From: Bugula neritina
Lineage: Eukaryota; Bryozoa; Gymnolaemata; Cheilostomatida; Bugulidae
NCBI GenBank assembly: GCA_964035545.1
Contig: OZ037772.1
Location: forward strand, 1,081,001-1,145,000
Length of the DNA: 64,000 nucleotides
Reading direction: 5' to 3'
In this document: piece by piece, positions 1 through 11,282 of the stretch
Layout: the number at the start of each line of letters is the position of its first letter
Numbering within the stretch: position 1 is the first letter of the stretch
Notes under the pieces: model-generated
Databases searched by the model: none
Told to the model about the DNA's origin: nothing
The model's input: only the letters and a program-made list of their open reading frames with translations
Translations under genes and position numbers: made by a program

Positions 1-650
1 TATTGAAAAAGAAGAGAATAGCCTCTAGACTCCCTGACACACTTCACTTATGTGGTAATAAAATATTCTCATATATACATACTAGTTTTCATTTACATAC
101 TCACTCCATAATCTCTGAGCACAGGCTTGTTGCTCTGATTCAGATAAGCTTTGATCTGAACAGACAACTCTTAATCTACAGAGAAAATTTAATATTTGCG
201 ACACAGAATAATATAAAATAACCCTGCAGCATCCTGTTTTACAGAAATCTCATGGTTTTGTATTTAGGAATGAGCAAAGTACAAATGGAGGAGTCCAAGC
301 TACTCATTTACTTTGATATAACACATTGAATAAAACACAATAATTCTCATCACAGATTGTAGACTAATAATTATGGTTTTCATACAAAATTAATTTGTCA
401 GCAACTTCTTCTAGTTTGAAAAAAGCAATAGCTTTTACTAAATTTACTACTAAACTGTTGATCTAAATACGGAATGGAAAATTCAACATCCCGTAGCAAA
501 CAAATCATAAAGAGTTACAAATGTTTTGCAGGAAAAAATTGCATTTATACTTTCAAAGTTTTCAGTCAGAAATTCAATTTGACCGAGCTAAAATTTCACC
601 AAGTTGCATTGCATTTTAAAAGAATAGTAAGTTTAATCACACCTAAACTA
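1..650. other. Non-coding, AT-rich; no gene seen
   Basis: Only short chance ORFs are present and none shows a recognisable domain or convincing splice structure. It may be intron of the minus-strand gene whose exon lies at 958-1105. Confidence 0.5.
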
Positions 651-654
651 ATAT

Positions 655-950
655 GTGTCATCACAACTAAACTAATATGAGTCATAACAACTAGACTAGT
701 ATGAGTCATCACAACTAGACTAGTATGAGTCATCACAACTAGAATAGTATGAGTCATCATAACTAGAAGAGTATGTGTCATCACAACTAAACTAATATGA
801 GTCATCACAACTAGAATAGTATGAGTCATCACAACTAGAATAGTATGAGTCACCACAACTAGAATAGTATGAGTCACCACAACTAGACTAGTATGAGTCA
901 CCACAACTAGAATAGTATGAGTCATCACAACTGGAATAGTATGAGTCATA
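655..950. repeat. 24-bp minisatellite, about 12 copies
   Basis: Tandem unit of the type CATCACAACTAGACTAGTATGAGT (positions vary by single bases: ACTAGA/ACTAAA, CATCA/CACCA). Because 24 is a multiple of three it leaves a long open frame on the minus strand with a period of eight residues; this is a by-product of the repeat. It starts a few bases downstream (in minus-strand sense) of the splice donor of the exon at 958-1105, so it lies in that gene's intron. Confidence 0.9.
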
Positions 951-957
951 GACCTAC

Positions 958-1105
958 CTGCCTTTCTGCTTTTCACCAGCTGGGTGTCTTCCAGCATAGA
1001 TGAAGTGGTTGATATTGTCAGGGTAGCTGCACGGTTTCTCTCTGCATTTCTTGTATGATTCTTCATCAAACGTCTTACATGGACCAAACTCAAACACTTG
1101 GTGTA
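958..1105 (-). CDS. Single Cys-containing exon of an unidentified minus-strand gene (partial)
   Basis: On the minus strand a TTACAG acceptor (just above 1105) and a CAG/GTAGGT donor (below 958) enclose 148 nt that are open in the frame reading FEFGPCKTFDEESYKKC, then REKPCSYPDNINHFIYAGR and HPAGEKQKG. The three cysteines and mixed polar composition look like a piece of an extracellular or small zinc-binding domain, but I do not recognise the family. The other exons are not evident: the upstream side (above 1110) has no clear partner and the downstream intron is filled by the 24-bp minisatellite. A second frame is also open through the exon, so the frame choice rests on composition only. Confidence 0.4.
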
Positions 1106-1106
1106 C

Positions 1107-1247
1107 TGTAACACAATATACTAGAACATGCTTATAGTCTATACTATACTAGGGTACACTATACTATACTAAGAACACACTAGAATATACTAAGTAATTG
1201 TAAACATTTGGTCCACTGTAACATAATATAAAAATATATTAGTTGCT

Positions 1248-1279
<32 letters not shown>

Positions 1280-1850
1280 TTGCATAGTTTGTTAAGTCCT
1301 ACTAATCAAACTGTAAATTTTTACCGGAAACAGTGTTAGAAGGTACATAGTATATTAGGTGTTCACCTGTATATAATACTATATGTATATGTACATAGTA
1401 TATTAGGTATTCACCTGTATATTATAGTACTATATGTATATAGCGTTTTGTATTTTTTTCAAACTGCTACAAATGCTTATAAAGAAACAAGCAATACAAG
1501 CCGCTAATATAATGTGTATACCAGCTTCATGCTACTTTACCTGAGCATTCTATGCTATTGAATGTTTATTTTCTGCAATATTTCTAGATGTTATAGCTTT
1601 GAATTTAACATTTCTATGGTGTTTGTGATACAAGTTTCATTTGTTAATAAAGGTGTGCATTCTTTGGCTGAAATGTGGTTTACTTAGCTAGACTGATCCT
1701 AGTGACTTCCAATATTACTATATTTATGATGCTGCTATTCTAGTAAACTGAATGGTGAAGACGTGACTAGGGAAAGAGACAGCACGTCACAAGACCGCTG
1801 TATACAGAAGTTCTTGCCGAAGTGACTCCCCTCTCAACTACCGCATAGCA
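1107..1850. other. Intergenic; short GACA microsatellite
   Basis: Contains a (GACA)n run at about 1251-1278 and a direct repeat around 1340-1440 (the phrase GTACATAGTATATTAGGT occurs twice). No coding sequence supported. The last 100 bp are the presumed proximal promoter of the small gene beginning near 1880. Confidence 0.5.
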
Positions 1851-1856
1851 TATAAA
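1851..1856 (+). promoter_or_regulatory. TATA box
   Basis: TATAAA at 1851-1856, 63 bp before the ATG at 1914 and followed by pyrimidine-rich leader sequence. A start site about 25-30 bp downstream (about 1880) would give a short 5' UTR. Inference from position and sequence only. Confidence 0.45.
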
Positions 1857-1913
1857 CCCACAAATTACTCTACACCACCATCTTCTGTCCTACAATCTCA
1901 GTCTAACCAACCA

Positions 1914-3153
1914 ATGGTAAGTCATAACCAACTTCTGTCAGTCACTCATTCAACATGGTGCATTCTGATTGCATCAATTATACATCTGTTGAGTACTACT
2001 GCATGCTGTAGAACGGTCCTGACCTGCAAGGAGCGGAGGGTAGTGAGGAGTTTCTGATTGACGATTCAGATGAAGATATGTCCCTGGACCCCTCTGACTC
2101 CGTCTGTAGAATACTCAAAGAGCTGTCTAATCATGACGAGAGGTTAGTCTTTTATCAAATAGTTGCTTTCGCCTATCGCTTGTTAAATAAATAAACGCTG
2201 CTGACATAATGAACAGTTTTAAAATAGTGCAGACTAACTTATCTCTATGTATACATGTATGGTTTGCTATATGGTCAGTGTCAAATGTGTATGTATAGAC
2301 ATAAATAAAGATACTCTTTTAGATCTACAGCAAAATTCATGTTTTAGCTGTACAGTTTGTGCCACTACGGATAGCAGAGGAAGGCAAAATCAAACGCACG
2401 TCACTCGGTTCTGCAGTGCCATATATTATCATTACTGTTTAGAACAGGCCATCAGTTCTTCAAAAAAAAACATGTTTGAAACTAAACTATAAAGATCTGC
2501 TGAGAATAAGTGCCTGTTACTTGCACTCTAGTAAACAGTAAATCTAATGGATGTATATTTTATCTAAAATCGTATGTTTTGAACTGCCCCTAGCACATTT
2601 ATAACCAAAGAGTTTTGGTAACAACATTTTTGTTTTAGTCATTTTTATATGATAGTTTTTATACTTAGCTCAATAATTGAATTCACTACTTGTCTAAATA
2701 ATACATCAGAAAAATGCAAAATAAATGTTATTTTCAATATTAAAAGTATATTTCACCTCGCACGTCTAACATCACACATTTATAGAGTTGGTTATTAAAT
2801 GACCAAGTCTTTGGTATGAATAAACTGGACAGTATTTGGCTAATGACTATACACTGTACCATCATTATTGACTCTGTGGTTGGCATCACACTTCCCAGAC
2901 TATTCTATCTTTTGTAGCTGAAACTTCTCAATCTATATATTAAGAGAGCAGAAGAAAAGCGTGCAGAGCTTCACCACGACACTATCACAAAGAAATAAGT
3001 TACTCAGGAATTATACTTCCTTATATTCACAAGAATCAGATGTCGAGAGCCAGTTATGCCTCAGTTGACTACAAGATGGGAGACGCCCACGGTTACACCG
3101 TCAACGCTAAGGGTGCCATGAAAAATATGAAGAAACGTACCCTCAACATGTAG
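1914..3153 (+). CDS. Small spliced gene, acidic protein of unknown function
   Basis: The ATG at 1914-1916 is followed at once by a perfect donor (GTAAGT), so exon 1 codes only for Met. Exon 2 (2012-2142) follows a TGTAG acceptor and is open: NGPDLQGAEGSEEFLIDDSD, then EDMSLDPSDSVCRILKELSN and HDE(R), ending at GTTAGT. It is strongly acidic. The 3' exon is less certain. A TTTTGTAG acceptor before 2918 opens the frame LKLLNLYIKRAEEKRAELHH to a stop at 2996, a likely short coiled coil, but its phase does not match exon 2 unless a weaker acceptor within 2930-2940 is used. A second frame, ATG 3040 to stop 3151-3153, encodes MSRASYASVDYKMGDAHGYT plus a basic tail ending KKRTLNM. The sequence around that tail is duplicated near 7.8 kb. 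Family not recognised. Confidence 0.45.
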
Positions 3154-4787
3154 ACATTGCATCATCAGCCTGAGCTAATGTCAAGGTTAAACTCTGTTTC
3201 CTGTTGATCGACTTCCTTCTTGAATATCAGCTGTACCTTTATCTTGTATCTTGTATAGATATTTTAATTATATTCTCCTTGTATGATTAGGAAAATAGTT
3301 TGGATACAAATCATGTCACAATTTACCCTTTATTGTTTATGTGCTTTTGAAAATAATGTTTGGTAATTCTTTCATGTTGCTGTGATCAATTGTTTAATAA
3401 TAATAGATAATGATTATTCAATAATGACTTCTTCTGAAATTCCCTCAGAGTGTTGCATGTTGTCTATTTTAAAGAGGAAAGTAAAGCATTGTTTATAAAT
3501 AAACAAAGGAAACAGCTCTGGTTTAGGGTAAACACAATGTCAATGATTTGAATCTTTGGTAAACAATAAGACATTTTCATAATGACCATAGAAAGCTCCA
3601 TTAAATTGTTTATCACTAAACAATAGTTCTATATACTTCAAGTGGTTCATTTCATGATCCTAGTTTAGCATCCAAAAAGAAATCTCATGATAAGTAGTCT
3701 ATGAGAGTGCAAGGGAATAGAATAGATATGAGGAACACAATTAGAGTAGAAAAACAAAACAATAACGATAATTAGTAGTGAATTAACAAACAGCCATTTT
3801 GATCGGAGAGAGGACTGAGAAAACTTCATAACTCTGTTTAGAGTTGTCTTCTTAATTTTGAGCTCATGGCATGTGTATGTGCTACCTAGCAGCAGTACTA
3901 TAATATAAACAAGAAACAATCTCTGTTATATGCCCATCATTGACATCTTCGGTGCATCTATTGATCCTATTATCAAGTATCAGCGGTTCATTTAGTTTTT
4001 TCAACTTTTTCTAAAATAGTTAGCTCAGCTAACAGACTGGTTTTATAAATTACACTTTGAAATGTGTTTTTTTTGTAATTCTGTTCTAAGCATTGTCCTA
4101 CAGTGGCAAATTATCAGGCCTACTTTTAACAGTCAGCTGTTGGAGCAGCAAAGTATTTTGGGTTGAATAGTGTATCAATAACTTTCCTTTTAATGACTTA
4201 CAGTCTAGTAGCAATACAAACAATACTTTTACAAAACTTTTCATCTTTACCAACAATGCAGCTAAATGCTGAAAAGTTTTGTAATTATTTGATTTATCTC
4301 GTTGCATATGACATGCTATTCATGCCAATGCCTAATAGTGACTATGTATATAGAACACAGTATATTATATGGCTCTGCTGAGTCAACAACCATTAATTCT
4401 ATACAAATTCAAACCCAGAATATTGAGGTGTGTCTATTTATTCTAGTTGTATGTAGTTGTATTTATAAACTTTGCATGTACCACATTAAAATTTATTTTA
4501 TTTAAGAAAATTCAACATTTGTTATGCAAATTTTGCCAGCAAATGACTAAAAAAGTTATTTGATTTTTTGAAAATTTAGTAAGAAAAGTAACTCCTAAAT
4601 AAAGTGACTGGCCCATGCTATGTCCTATTGATTTTAATATTGAACACATGATGTAATTATGTAATATTTAGGATGTAAACTATCATCCCTGGTTTGTAAA
4701 CAGGCACAATGTGGCCTTTAGTCTCTACGTGAGAACTACAATTAGTGAAGTTGTAAATATGCCATAATGAATTATAACAAGGGTAAC
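3154..4787. other. 3' flank and intergenic, no gene seen
   Basis: AT-rich sequence with only short chance ORFs on both strands. The first 100 bp are probable 3' UTR of the small gene and share sequence with 7.86-7.96 kb. No conserved protein motif was found. Confidence 0.5.
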
Positions 4788-5063
4788 GGGGGGGGGGGGG
4801 GGGGGGGGTACAATGGTCATAGGGGTACAAAAAGCCGGCCAAATTGTCAGAGAACTAAATGACTTAGAGTTGTGATTTTTTTTCATAAAAAGATATTGAC
4901 ATAATTATTCAGCCATTGTAGTTTCAACACTTGCGGAAGATACGTGTTGAAAAGGCAAGAAAAAAACTGTTTTTACCTACTTTTTGTAAATTCTTCAAGT
5001 CAATAAGTTCTCTCACAATTTGGCCGGCTTTTTGTACCCCTATGACCGTTGTACCCCCCCCCC
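4788..5063. mobile_element. Foldback/MITE element with 47-bp inverted repeats capped by G21 and C10
   Basis: Left arm 4809-4855 (starts TACAATGGTCATAGGGGTAC) and right arm 5007-5053 (ends GACCGTTGTAC) are near-perfect inverted repeats around about 150 bp of AT-rich core. The left arm is preceded by 21 G and the right arm followed by 10 C, so the homopolymers are themselves inverted-repeat tips of unequal length. No ORF inside. The superfamily is not assignable from the termini. Confidence 0.75.
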
Positions 5064-5112
5064 ACAAAAATTTTACCATCAGTGTGTGATTTTTACTTGT
5101 GTCATTTTTACC

Positions 5113-5658
5113 TAAAATTGGAACAGGTTCTTCTCCTATAACAGTTCATTAAGTGTGGAGAAAGAATCCACAATTTTAAAAAATACACTACCGCTTTAGT
5201 GTAACTTTAGAAACACTGACGCTGCTATGAAAAGCAATGATATGATGATTGCACTCCTGCATGTTTAGGTTCAGATTATTTAGAGTAGCAAATATATTTA
5301 CAAGTTATATGTAGTATACAGTTTATAGAGATTGACTATTGCATGGCTGCTAGAAGGTGGCTTGTTATTTTTAGCAAACTTTTTGACTTCCATTTGGAAG
5401 TAGCACAGAAAGCAGTTAGGGTAGAGTAATTAATAAACACATTCATGTCGAAGTAAACTGAGATTGCAGAATATAGTTTGGTTAAATAAGGGAGCTAAGA
5501 TGAAGGTTTATATAGATATATTCACATATATGACATGTAACTTGCAAGAACCCGAAAAGCCTTCATCAAACTTTGTAAATTTTTCAAATTTAAAATTCTC
5601 CCCCTAAAATGTCCAAATTTTCTTCTAGGAGGAATTTTCTCCAGGTTGGGAACCACTG
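5113..5658. mobile_element. hAT-like non-autonomous transposon, copy A (5' truncated)
   Basis: Shares several blocks in the same order with the elements at 54927-55431 and 57592-58239: an internal block around 5115-5310 (GGAACAGGTTCTTCTCC; TTTAGGTTCAGA; AGCAAATATATTTAC), a block near 5435-5560 (CACATTCATGTCGAAGTAAA; CATGTAACTTGCAAGA) and the right terminus ending AGGTTGGGAACCACTG. The left terminus is not recognisable here; the foldback element at 4788-5063 lies just before it. No coding capacity. Confidence 0.7.
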
Positions 5659-5880
5659 AACTAAAAGAAAACATGTAAACATGAACATTACTAACTGCAT
5701 GCATTGCAGTGTAGTATAATGTGACAGGTAGTGCCATGTGTCATTCTTACTCACTTTTCTATTTGTGTCATTATTACCTTGTCCACATTTTCCTCTAAGA
5801 GGAATTTCCTCCAGGTTGGGAACAACTGAGCTAAAAGAAGGCATGTGAACATGAATATTACCAACTGCATGCATCACTAG
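5659..5880. repeat. Duplicated tail of hAT-like copy A with flank
   Basis: The sequence around 5620-5705 (GAGGAATTTTCTCCAGGTTG through ACTGCATGCAT) recurs at about 5798-5875 with some substitutions. The duplicate includes both the element's right terminus and host flank (AACATGTAAACATGAACATTA type), so the duplication happened after insertion. Confidence 0.7.
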
Positions 5881-7361
5881 TTACTAGACTGTTGGGTTAC
5901 AATATTTGTAAGCTGAAGAACTATTAATAGAGATGATGGTAATACAGTATAATTTAGTCAGCTTATTATCATGAGTTAGTCACTGCTAATATGCTATGCT
6001 ATGGCTAACAGTCACATAGCTACTTACAAATAATTCTACTATTTATTATGACTATTATGACATCTATGATGATGAAGTAAAATGTGCCTTTAAATACACA
6101 TCGTATTTATATTGTGTAAAAAAGTGTTTAAATACAGTACTCAACTTTCAGTGTTCGAAATTTATTTTTTTTGTTTTAAACGTTAATAAAATACAAATCA
6201 AAAGATTTTTCAACAATTAATAGTAAATTGAACTGAAGAACTAATGTTGACTAATTGTAGAATAAATTAGCAAGAGAAGTAACTCCTGATTAACATGATT
6301 AAACAGTCACAATAATATTCCTGAAAGATTCCTAGAGCCTAAAGTTCATACACTATTGTGATGCAGTAGGTATTCTATAGAGTCGGTATTGATATCACAG
6401 TACAATTAGGTCATGAGCTTTCACTAGGCATTAAGTTTTTACCTTCACTGATGGAGTAATCTTAGGGCTGCTACAGTTTATCGAATAATTGCAAACTATT
6501 TTGTATATACAATGCAAATTTCTTTTAGAAAAGTGTCCAATTTTTGTTGAAGAAATTACTAAGATTTTTCTTTGAAATAAATGCTATATAATATGTTTAA
6601 AAATAAGATTTTAAAATTATTGTATCAGCTTTTATTCATAGTAAAAGAATTAAATGTATATAACTGTATATAACTGTATATCGCTGTTGATATTTATAAA
6701 AGAAGCGAGAGATGCAACTCCCAATAAATATTGAATCCAGAAATAATATTGAATAATAAGGACTATAAGCTAAAGATCATACAGCACTGTCAGCTTGTAA
6801 TAAATAATATAGTATAAGATTACTCAAATGAAAATACTATAAAGGTACATTTACATACAAAACATATTTGTGTATAAGAGTATTTGAATTACAGTTGAAA
6901 AAACTACTCAGTGTTAATACAACATTTTATTGTAATTAAAGCTTTATTGTAACATATATACAAAAACCTTTTGTTAGTTACTAAAAAATTACGCTGAAAA
7001 AATAATAAAGGAAGTTAGCAGGGGAAGTAACTCCTAATAAACATAAATGTACCAAAAAAAGCAATTTGATTGAAAATTATAGTTTGACATTCACACAACA
7101 CACCACAGCAGTAAGTAATACTCATTGCTGTATAATCAGATAATTTACTTCTGTTACAACTTATGTTACACAATGCTGGTGCTAATTGAGCAATGTTATA
7201 CAATTTCATGATATCAACGGCACCAGTGAAGTAGTCGTATCCAAATAAAACATGATAGACACTTTTCACATGTGCCTTTGGGACATTAGCGTTCTTCAGT
7301 GTTTAGTTACTCAATATATACAATGCAAATATTTTTGTAGAAAGGTGCCAAATAGTTTTTG
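5881..7361. other. Intergenic, AT-rich; no gene seen
   Basis: Short ORFs only. The phrase AAGTAACTCCTAATAAACAT and close variants recur (around 4575, 6275, 7025), suggesting remnants of an old dispersed repeat. No protein family recognised. Confidence 0.45.
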
Positions 7362-7812
7362 AAGCCCTCAACAATATTCTGTGAGGATAGGGTTGTGGGG
7401 GACACGGTAAACATATCGGGACAGTCCAACAGCCTCTGCGTCAAAGTTCCTCCTTCTAGACTCAGTGAAGAATTGGCCAACCTTCTAGAAAGTTCCAACT
7501 GCTCAGACGTCACTCTGGCCATCGGACCGCGAGAGGTCAAAGTTCACAAGTCCAACCTCTCCGTCAGGTCTCTTGTCGTCAATGCTATGTTTGAGCATGA
7601 GATGGAGAACAAACAGAATTTAGAATTTAGACAAGATGGTGGCTGACCTTCTCTCCGCAGCAGATAAGTACGCACTAGAGAAGAGTCCCTGTTTGGTAAC
7701 CTCTCCATAGACAATGTGTGTGAGGTGCCATGGTTCTAGCAGACCTCCACTCGGCTGAACAACTCAAAACACACGCTCTGGACTTTGTCAACAGCCACGT
7801 CACAGACGTCGT
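7362..7812 (+). pseudogene. SPOP-like MATH-BTB pseudogene fragment
   Basis: The translation follows the family of SPOP, the substrate adaptor of cullin-3 ubiquitin ligases, over the end of the MATH domain and the BTB domain. Segments seen: VVGDTVNISGQSNSLCVKVP; RLSEELANLLESSNCSDVTL; VRSLVVNAMFEHEMENKQN; then, after a frame change and loss of roughly 20 residues of the BTB, LDKMVADLLSAADKYALE; then, after another frame change and deletion, [13 protein letters not shown]; then [20 protein letters not shown] up to HVTDVVE. No introns interrupt it, which fits a processed copy, but no poly-A tail or target duplication was seen. At least three frame breaks make it non-functional as read. It joins directly to sequence duplicated from 3114-3245. 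Confidence 0.85.
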
Positions 7813-7819
7813 GGAAATA

Positions 7820-7957
7820 TGCCATGAAAAATGTGAAGAAACGTACCCTCAACATGTAGACATTGCATTGCCAATCTGAGTTAATGTCAAAGTTTAGCTC
7901 TATTTCCTAATGATACTTCCTTCTTGAATATCAATTGTACTGCTATCACAAACACTA
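7820..7957 (+). repeat. Duplicate of the 3' end of the small gene (3114-3245)
   Basis: GCCATGAAAAATGTGAAGAA through the stop and 3' flank, including CTTCCTTCTTGAATATCA, matches 3114-3245 with roughly 15% difference by eye. The coding tail (AMKN-KKRTLNM-stop) is kept. It begins at the point where SPOP homology stops, making a chimera of two sources. Confidence 0.8.
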
Positions 7958-9700
7958 GTTACAGTAGTATAAAAAAGATCAAATGGCTGGAATTATTGAA
8001 AACAAGCTGACGAGAAAAAATACAGCATTTGGAAGTTTAAACTCAAGTAAGCAGTATAATAAGCGCCTCTACGGCTATGGAAGTAAGCATCTTGCAGCAA
8101 CAAACTTGTCAAAAGTAGGAGTTATCTCCGCTCGACGAATGTTTACTTATGGTTTAGATTGGCAATGTTATTACTGCATAAACAATATAATATGCGGTTC
8201 TATGTGTATTGTGTAACAGTTAGCACTCAGGTTACTATTCTGTGAGACAAATTTGGGATTTGCTCTACCAAAAGAATTGAAACTATAATATATATGTTTT
8301 GTATAACATGTTTATCTATTTGATGATAATATTGAAGCAAGCAAAATTACAATAACAAAATATTACAAGACATTAACCAAACCAAAACAAAGATTATCCT
8401 AGCCATCCTTTGAAATCTTGCTGTGTAATACTAGCAAACATAAATTGATAAGTCTGACAATCGAGATAGATAAGTTATACAAATTAAATACATAAGAGAA
8501 CTGCAGTTAGAACACCAATATTAAAATATTTCCTTCAACGGAAATTTTTGTAACCTTAAAATAAATTCTCCAATTCAAATATTTCTCGAATATAAAATTG
8601 TGCAGCTTCAGAAATTCAAATATTTTCTCCAATATAATTTGTGAAGACTAGAAACAAATTTCTCAATTCAAATATAAATTTGTGCAGCTTTAAGATAAAA
8701 TTTCTAATTCAAATATTTTCTTCAAATAAACTTATGCTGTTTCAAAATCAATAAATCAAATCAACAATTTTTCTTTAAATAATTCATGCCGCTTAAAAAT
8801 TAATAGATCAATTCAAACAAAATTTCCTCAAACAAGTTTTTGCTGCTTCTAAAGAAAACTAATACACTTGTTAGTCTAAATAACAAAAGAGGTTAAGAAT
8901 ATCCTTAACATAAAATTGTAACATTACTTACTGCAGCCAGTCTATATTATCGATATTTGTATCAATTAGTCAGTTTTCTAGACGTCCCCCCCCTAATATA
9001 ATTATTACTGCTGCTATATCTTCTATGCTCCAATCGTCTTTAGCTGCTTTTATCTTCTTGTATATCTATCTTCATTCGTCATTTATCATTCATCCTTTTT
9101 CTATTTTCAGAAATTCAGCTCCTTTTGTACCAAATCTTTTTGGCAATGGTTCAGATTTTAAGGATACCGACAATAACTGACCAATGAAAACCAGCGGCAG
9201 ACTGACGTAGAACTCGGTTAGGTATGTTGGCAGCCAAGATAGGGATTGACGTAAGAAGGATCTGTTGTTATTGGCTCATCTTTGTATATTGTGGGCTATA
9301 TCATCAATAATTGTACAGCAATCCTTAATCTAAAAAATAACTTTAAAACTATAATATGATAAAATGTATCAGTCGATGCTCACGTGTTGACCTTTGTAAC
9401 AGGCTGATCAATGTCAAAAAATTTATTATGCGTTTGAAACATTATATCATCTACATGTTGGTGTAAACAAATATTTACACATATGTGTATCTCTATTTAT
9501 GAACAGCATCTGCTATATGTTTCAGCTTTTTTATTCATTCCCATTTGTTCATCAATTAGTGCTTTATTTCAAAAGTCAATATTACAAATTTCAACACGTG
9601 ATCATGGCATGTGGTACTATCCTAACACACAATTACTTATCTAAAAGCCACACTACTAAATAATACTATATTTGCATTATCTAAAGAAGCTATAAAACCA
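7958..9700. other. Intergenic; no gene supported
   Basis: A 77-codon ORF at 7983-8216 has an ATG start but no recognisable domain and poor composition. From 8520 to 8830 the sequence holds degenerate tandem blocks of about 55-75 bp around TTCAAATATTT (TTCTCCAATTCAAATATTTC and relatives), an old minisatellite. Nothing else is evident. Confidence 0.45.
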
Positions 9701-9704
9701 TGTG

Positions 9705-9705
<1 letters not shown>

Positions 9706-9795
<90 letters not shown>
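9706..9795. repeat. (TA)n microsatellite, about 90 bp
   Basis: Uninterrupted TA dinucleotide run. Together with the second (TA)n at about 9888-9908 it brackets the hammerhead ribozyme at 9827-9889. Confidence 0.97.
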
Positions 9796-9798
<3 letters not shown>

Positions 9799-9826
9799 TC
9801 TACTATCGCCAAGGTGTGGGCCATGG

Positions 9827-9889
9827 TACTCTGTTGTGTGCTGATGAGGGGACAAACCCCGAAACAGCTGCTGTCCACAGATTGAGGTA
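9827..9889 (+). ncRNA. Type I hammerhead self-cleaving ribozyme
   Basis: All parts of the hammerhead core are in place. Box 1 CTGATGA lies at 9841-9847. Stem II is GGGG (9848-9851) paired to CCCC (9857-9860) with loop ACAAA. Box 2 GAAA is at 9861-9864. Stem III ACAG (9864-9867) pairs with CTGT (9871-9874) across a CTG loop. The cleavage triplet GTC ends at C9875. Stem I is TGTG (9837-9840) paired with CACA (9876-9879), then an internal loop, then an outer helix TACTC (9827-9831) with GAGGTA (9884-9889, one bulge). Very short stem III and an open stem I match the hammerheads reported in Penelope-like retroelements. Flanking (TA)n on both sides fits such an element's short repeat end; no reverse transcriptase is present nearby. 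Activity is inferred, not shown. Confidence 0.85.
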
Positions 9890-11282
9890 TATATATATAT
9901 ATATATATTTAATAATGCATTAAACAATTTCTATGCAAGACCGAAATATTTAACTTACTCAAAACTTGTACATTTGAACTTTCAACTTCACTCAATTATT
10001 GGGCCTCATGCATCATAAAACTTTTGAACTTGTTTTATATTCTTTCTTGGATGTTGTAGATAAACTGTAGTCTACATACCGTGGTGGAGCAGATATAAGA
10101 ATTTATAATTGCATCAACCCGTTGCAGCAGCCATCTTACTGGAAATCTCAAACAAACCTCAGCATCGCCAAAGCCATATTTTAGCGAGCTGACAGAATAT
10201 CTCAGAGACATAACTTGTAAAGTACAGAAGTAAGAATTGAACACAAAGGACAGTATATGTATAATCCTGCCTTCCATCAAGGATATAGCTTTCTTAAAGG
10301 ATTTTCTGAGAATAATGATACAAATATTACCACTTCAGCTTAACAACTTATGACATAACGGTTACATTGGATATCATTTTCTAGATTTCATATTTGTCTG
10401 TGTTTTAGTACTGCCAAGGATATCACTCAGCACTAAATGGACAAAATTGCTTCTTTTAATTTGGACACTATGCTGGAGAAAGGCCAATATATATGAATTG
10501 GATAAAGAAACTAGTAAATTATTCAGTGTTATAACTTATAATTAAACTTTGAACGAGCTTTGCTCTGATTGGTTTTTTCTGACTTATCGTAATATATATC
10601 TATATCTAGCCAGGGTTTTGTGCCTACATAGTAATGTACACGTTCTATGATAAGAGTAATTGAATGCAAATATAAATGAACATAATTTTTCTGATTTTAG
10701 TCTAGTTATGTTATAAGCATTAGATAACTTGTTTTTGAGACAGCGGGGTGAGAGCTTTGTAAAAAATTTAGCCTAATTAGAATTTCTGTAATAGATAAAC
10801 TTTACTAGCTCCTTAACAATTCAATTGAAGTTGAGTAAAAATATACATCAGATTACCAGTTCAAAGTAAAAGACTTTGAAGGCTAATAACTTACTACGAG
10901 CATTTTAAACAAATAACAAGAGACTAAATTCAAAACCAATTTATAATTATTCTTAGCATATGACAAGTATGAATGTTACAGCTGCTCTTATACAATGTAC
11001 TTGTACAGCTCTTACTCATCCTAGTATGTTTAACTGACATAGAATCCTTGTCTTTCTAGGGACTCCGCACATCGTTGGAGTGCAGAGGTCATCTCCAACA
11101 AAAGACTTTGAATTAAAGTGGATAAATAAAAGTAAGCGCTTGTAATGTTTTTCAGCTCTAATTAAAGTTCCCAAAATGTTATTGTTGGTAAGTTTCAGGC
11201 TCAAGAATAATCTTGTATTTTCTTATTAAAAAACAAAAAGAGAAAAAAAAAGAAAATAAGGGTCCTCAGTCGCAAAAACCAA
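9890..11282. other. Intergenic; no gene supported
   Basis: Begins with the second (TA)n tract. Minus-strand ORFs at 10035-10280 and 11016-11204 have no recognised motif. AT-rich throughout. Confidence 0.45.

Noticed and set aside
596-1114. 172-codon minus-strand ORF with THTILVVV repeats
   Set aside because: Most of it is the 24-bp minisatellite; the 5' part overlaps the exon at 958-1105, but in a frame with less convincing composition.
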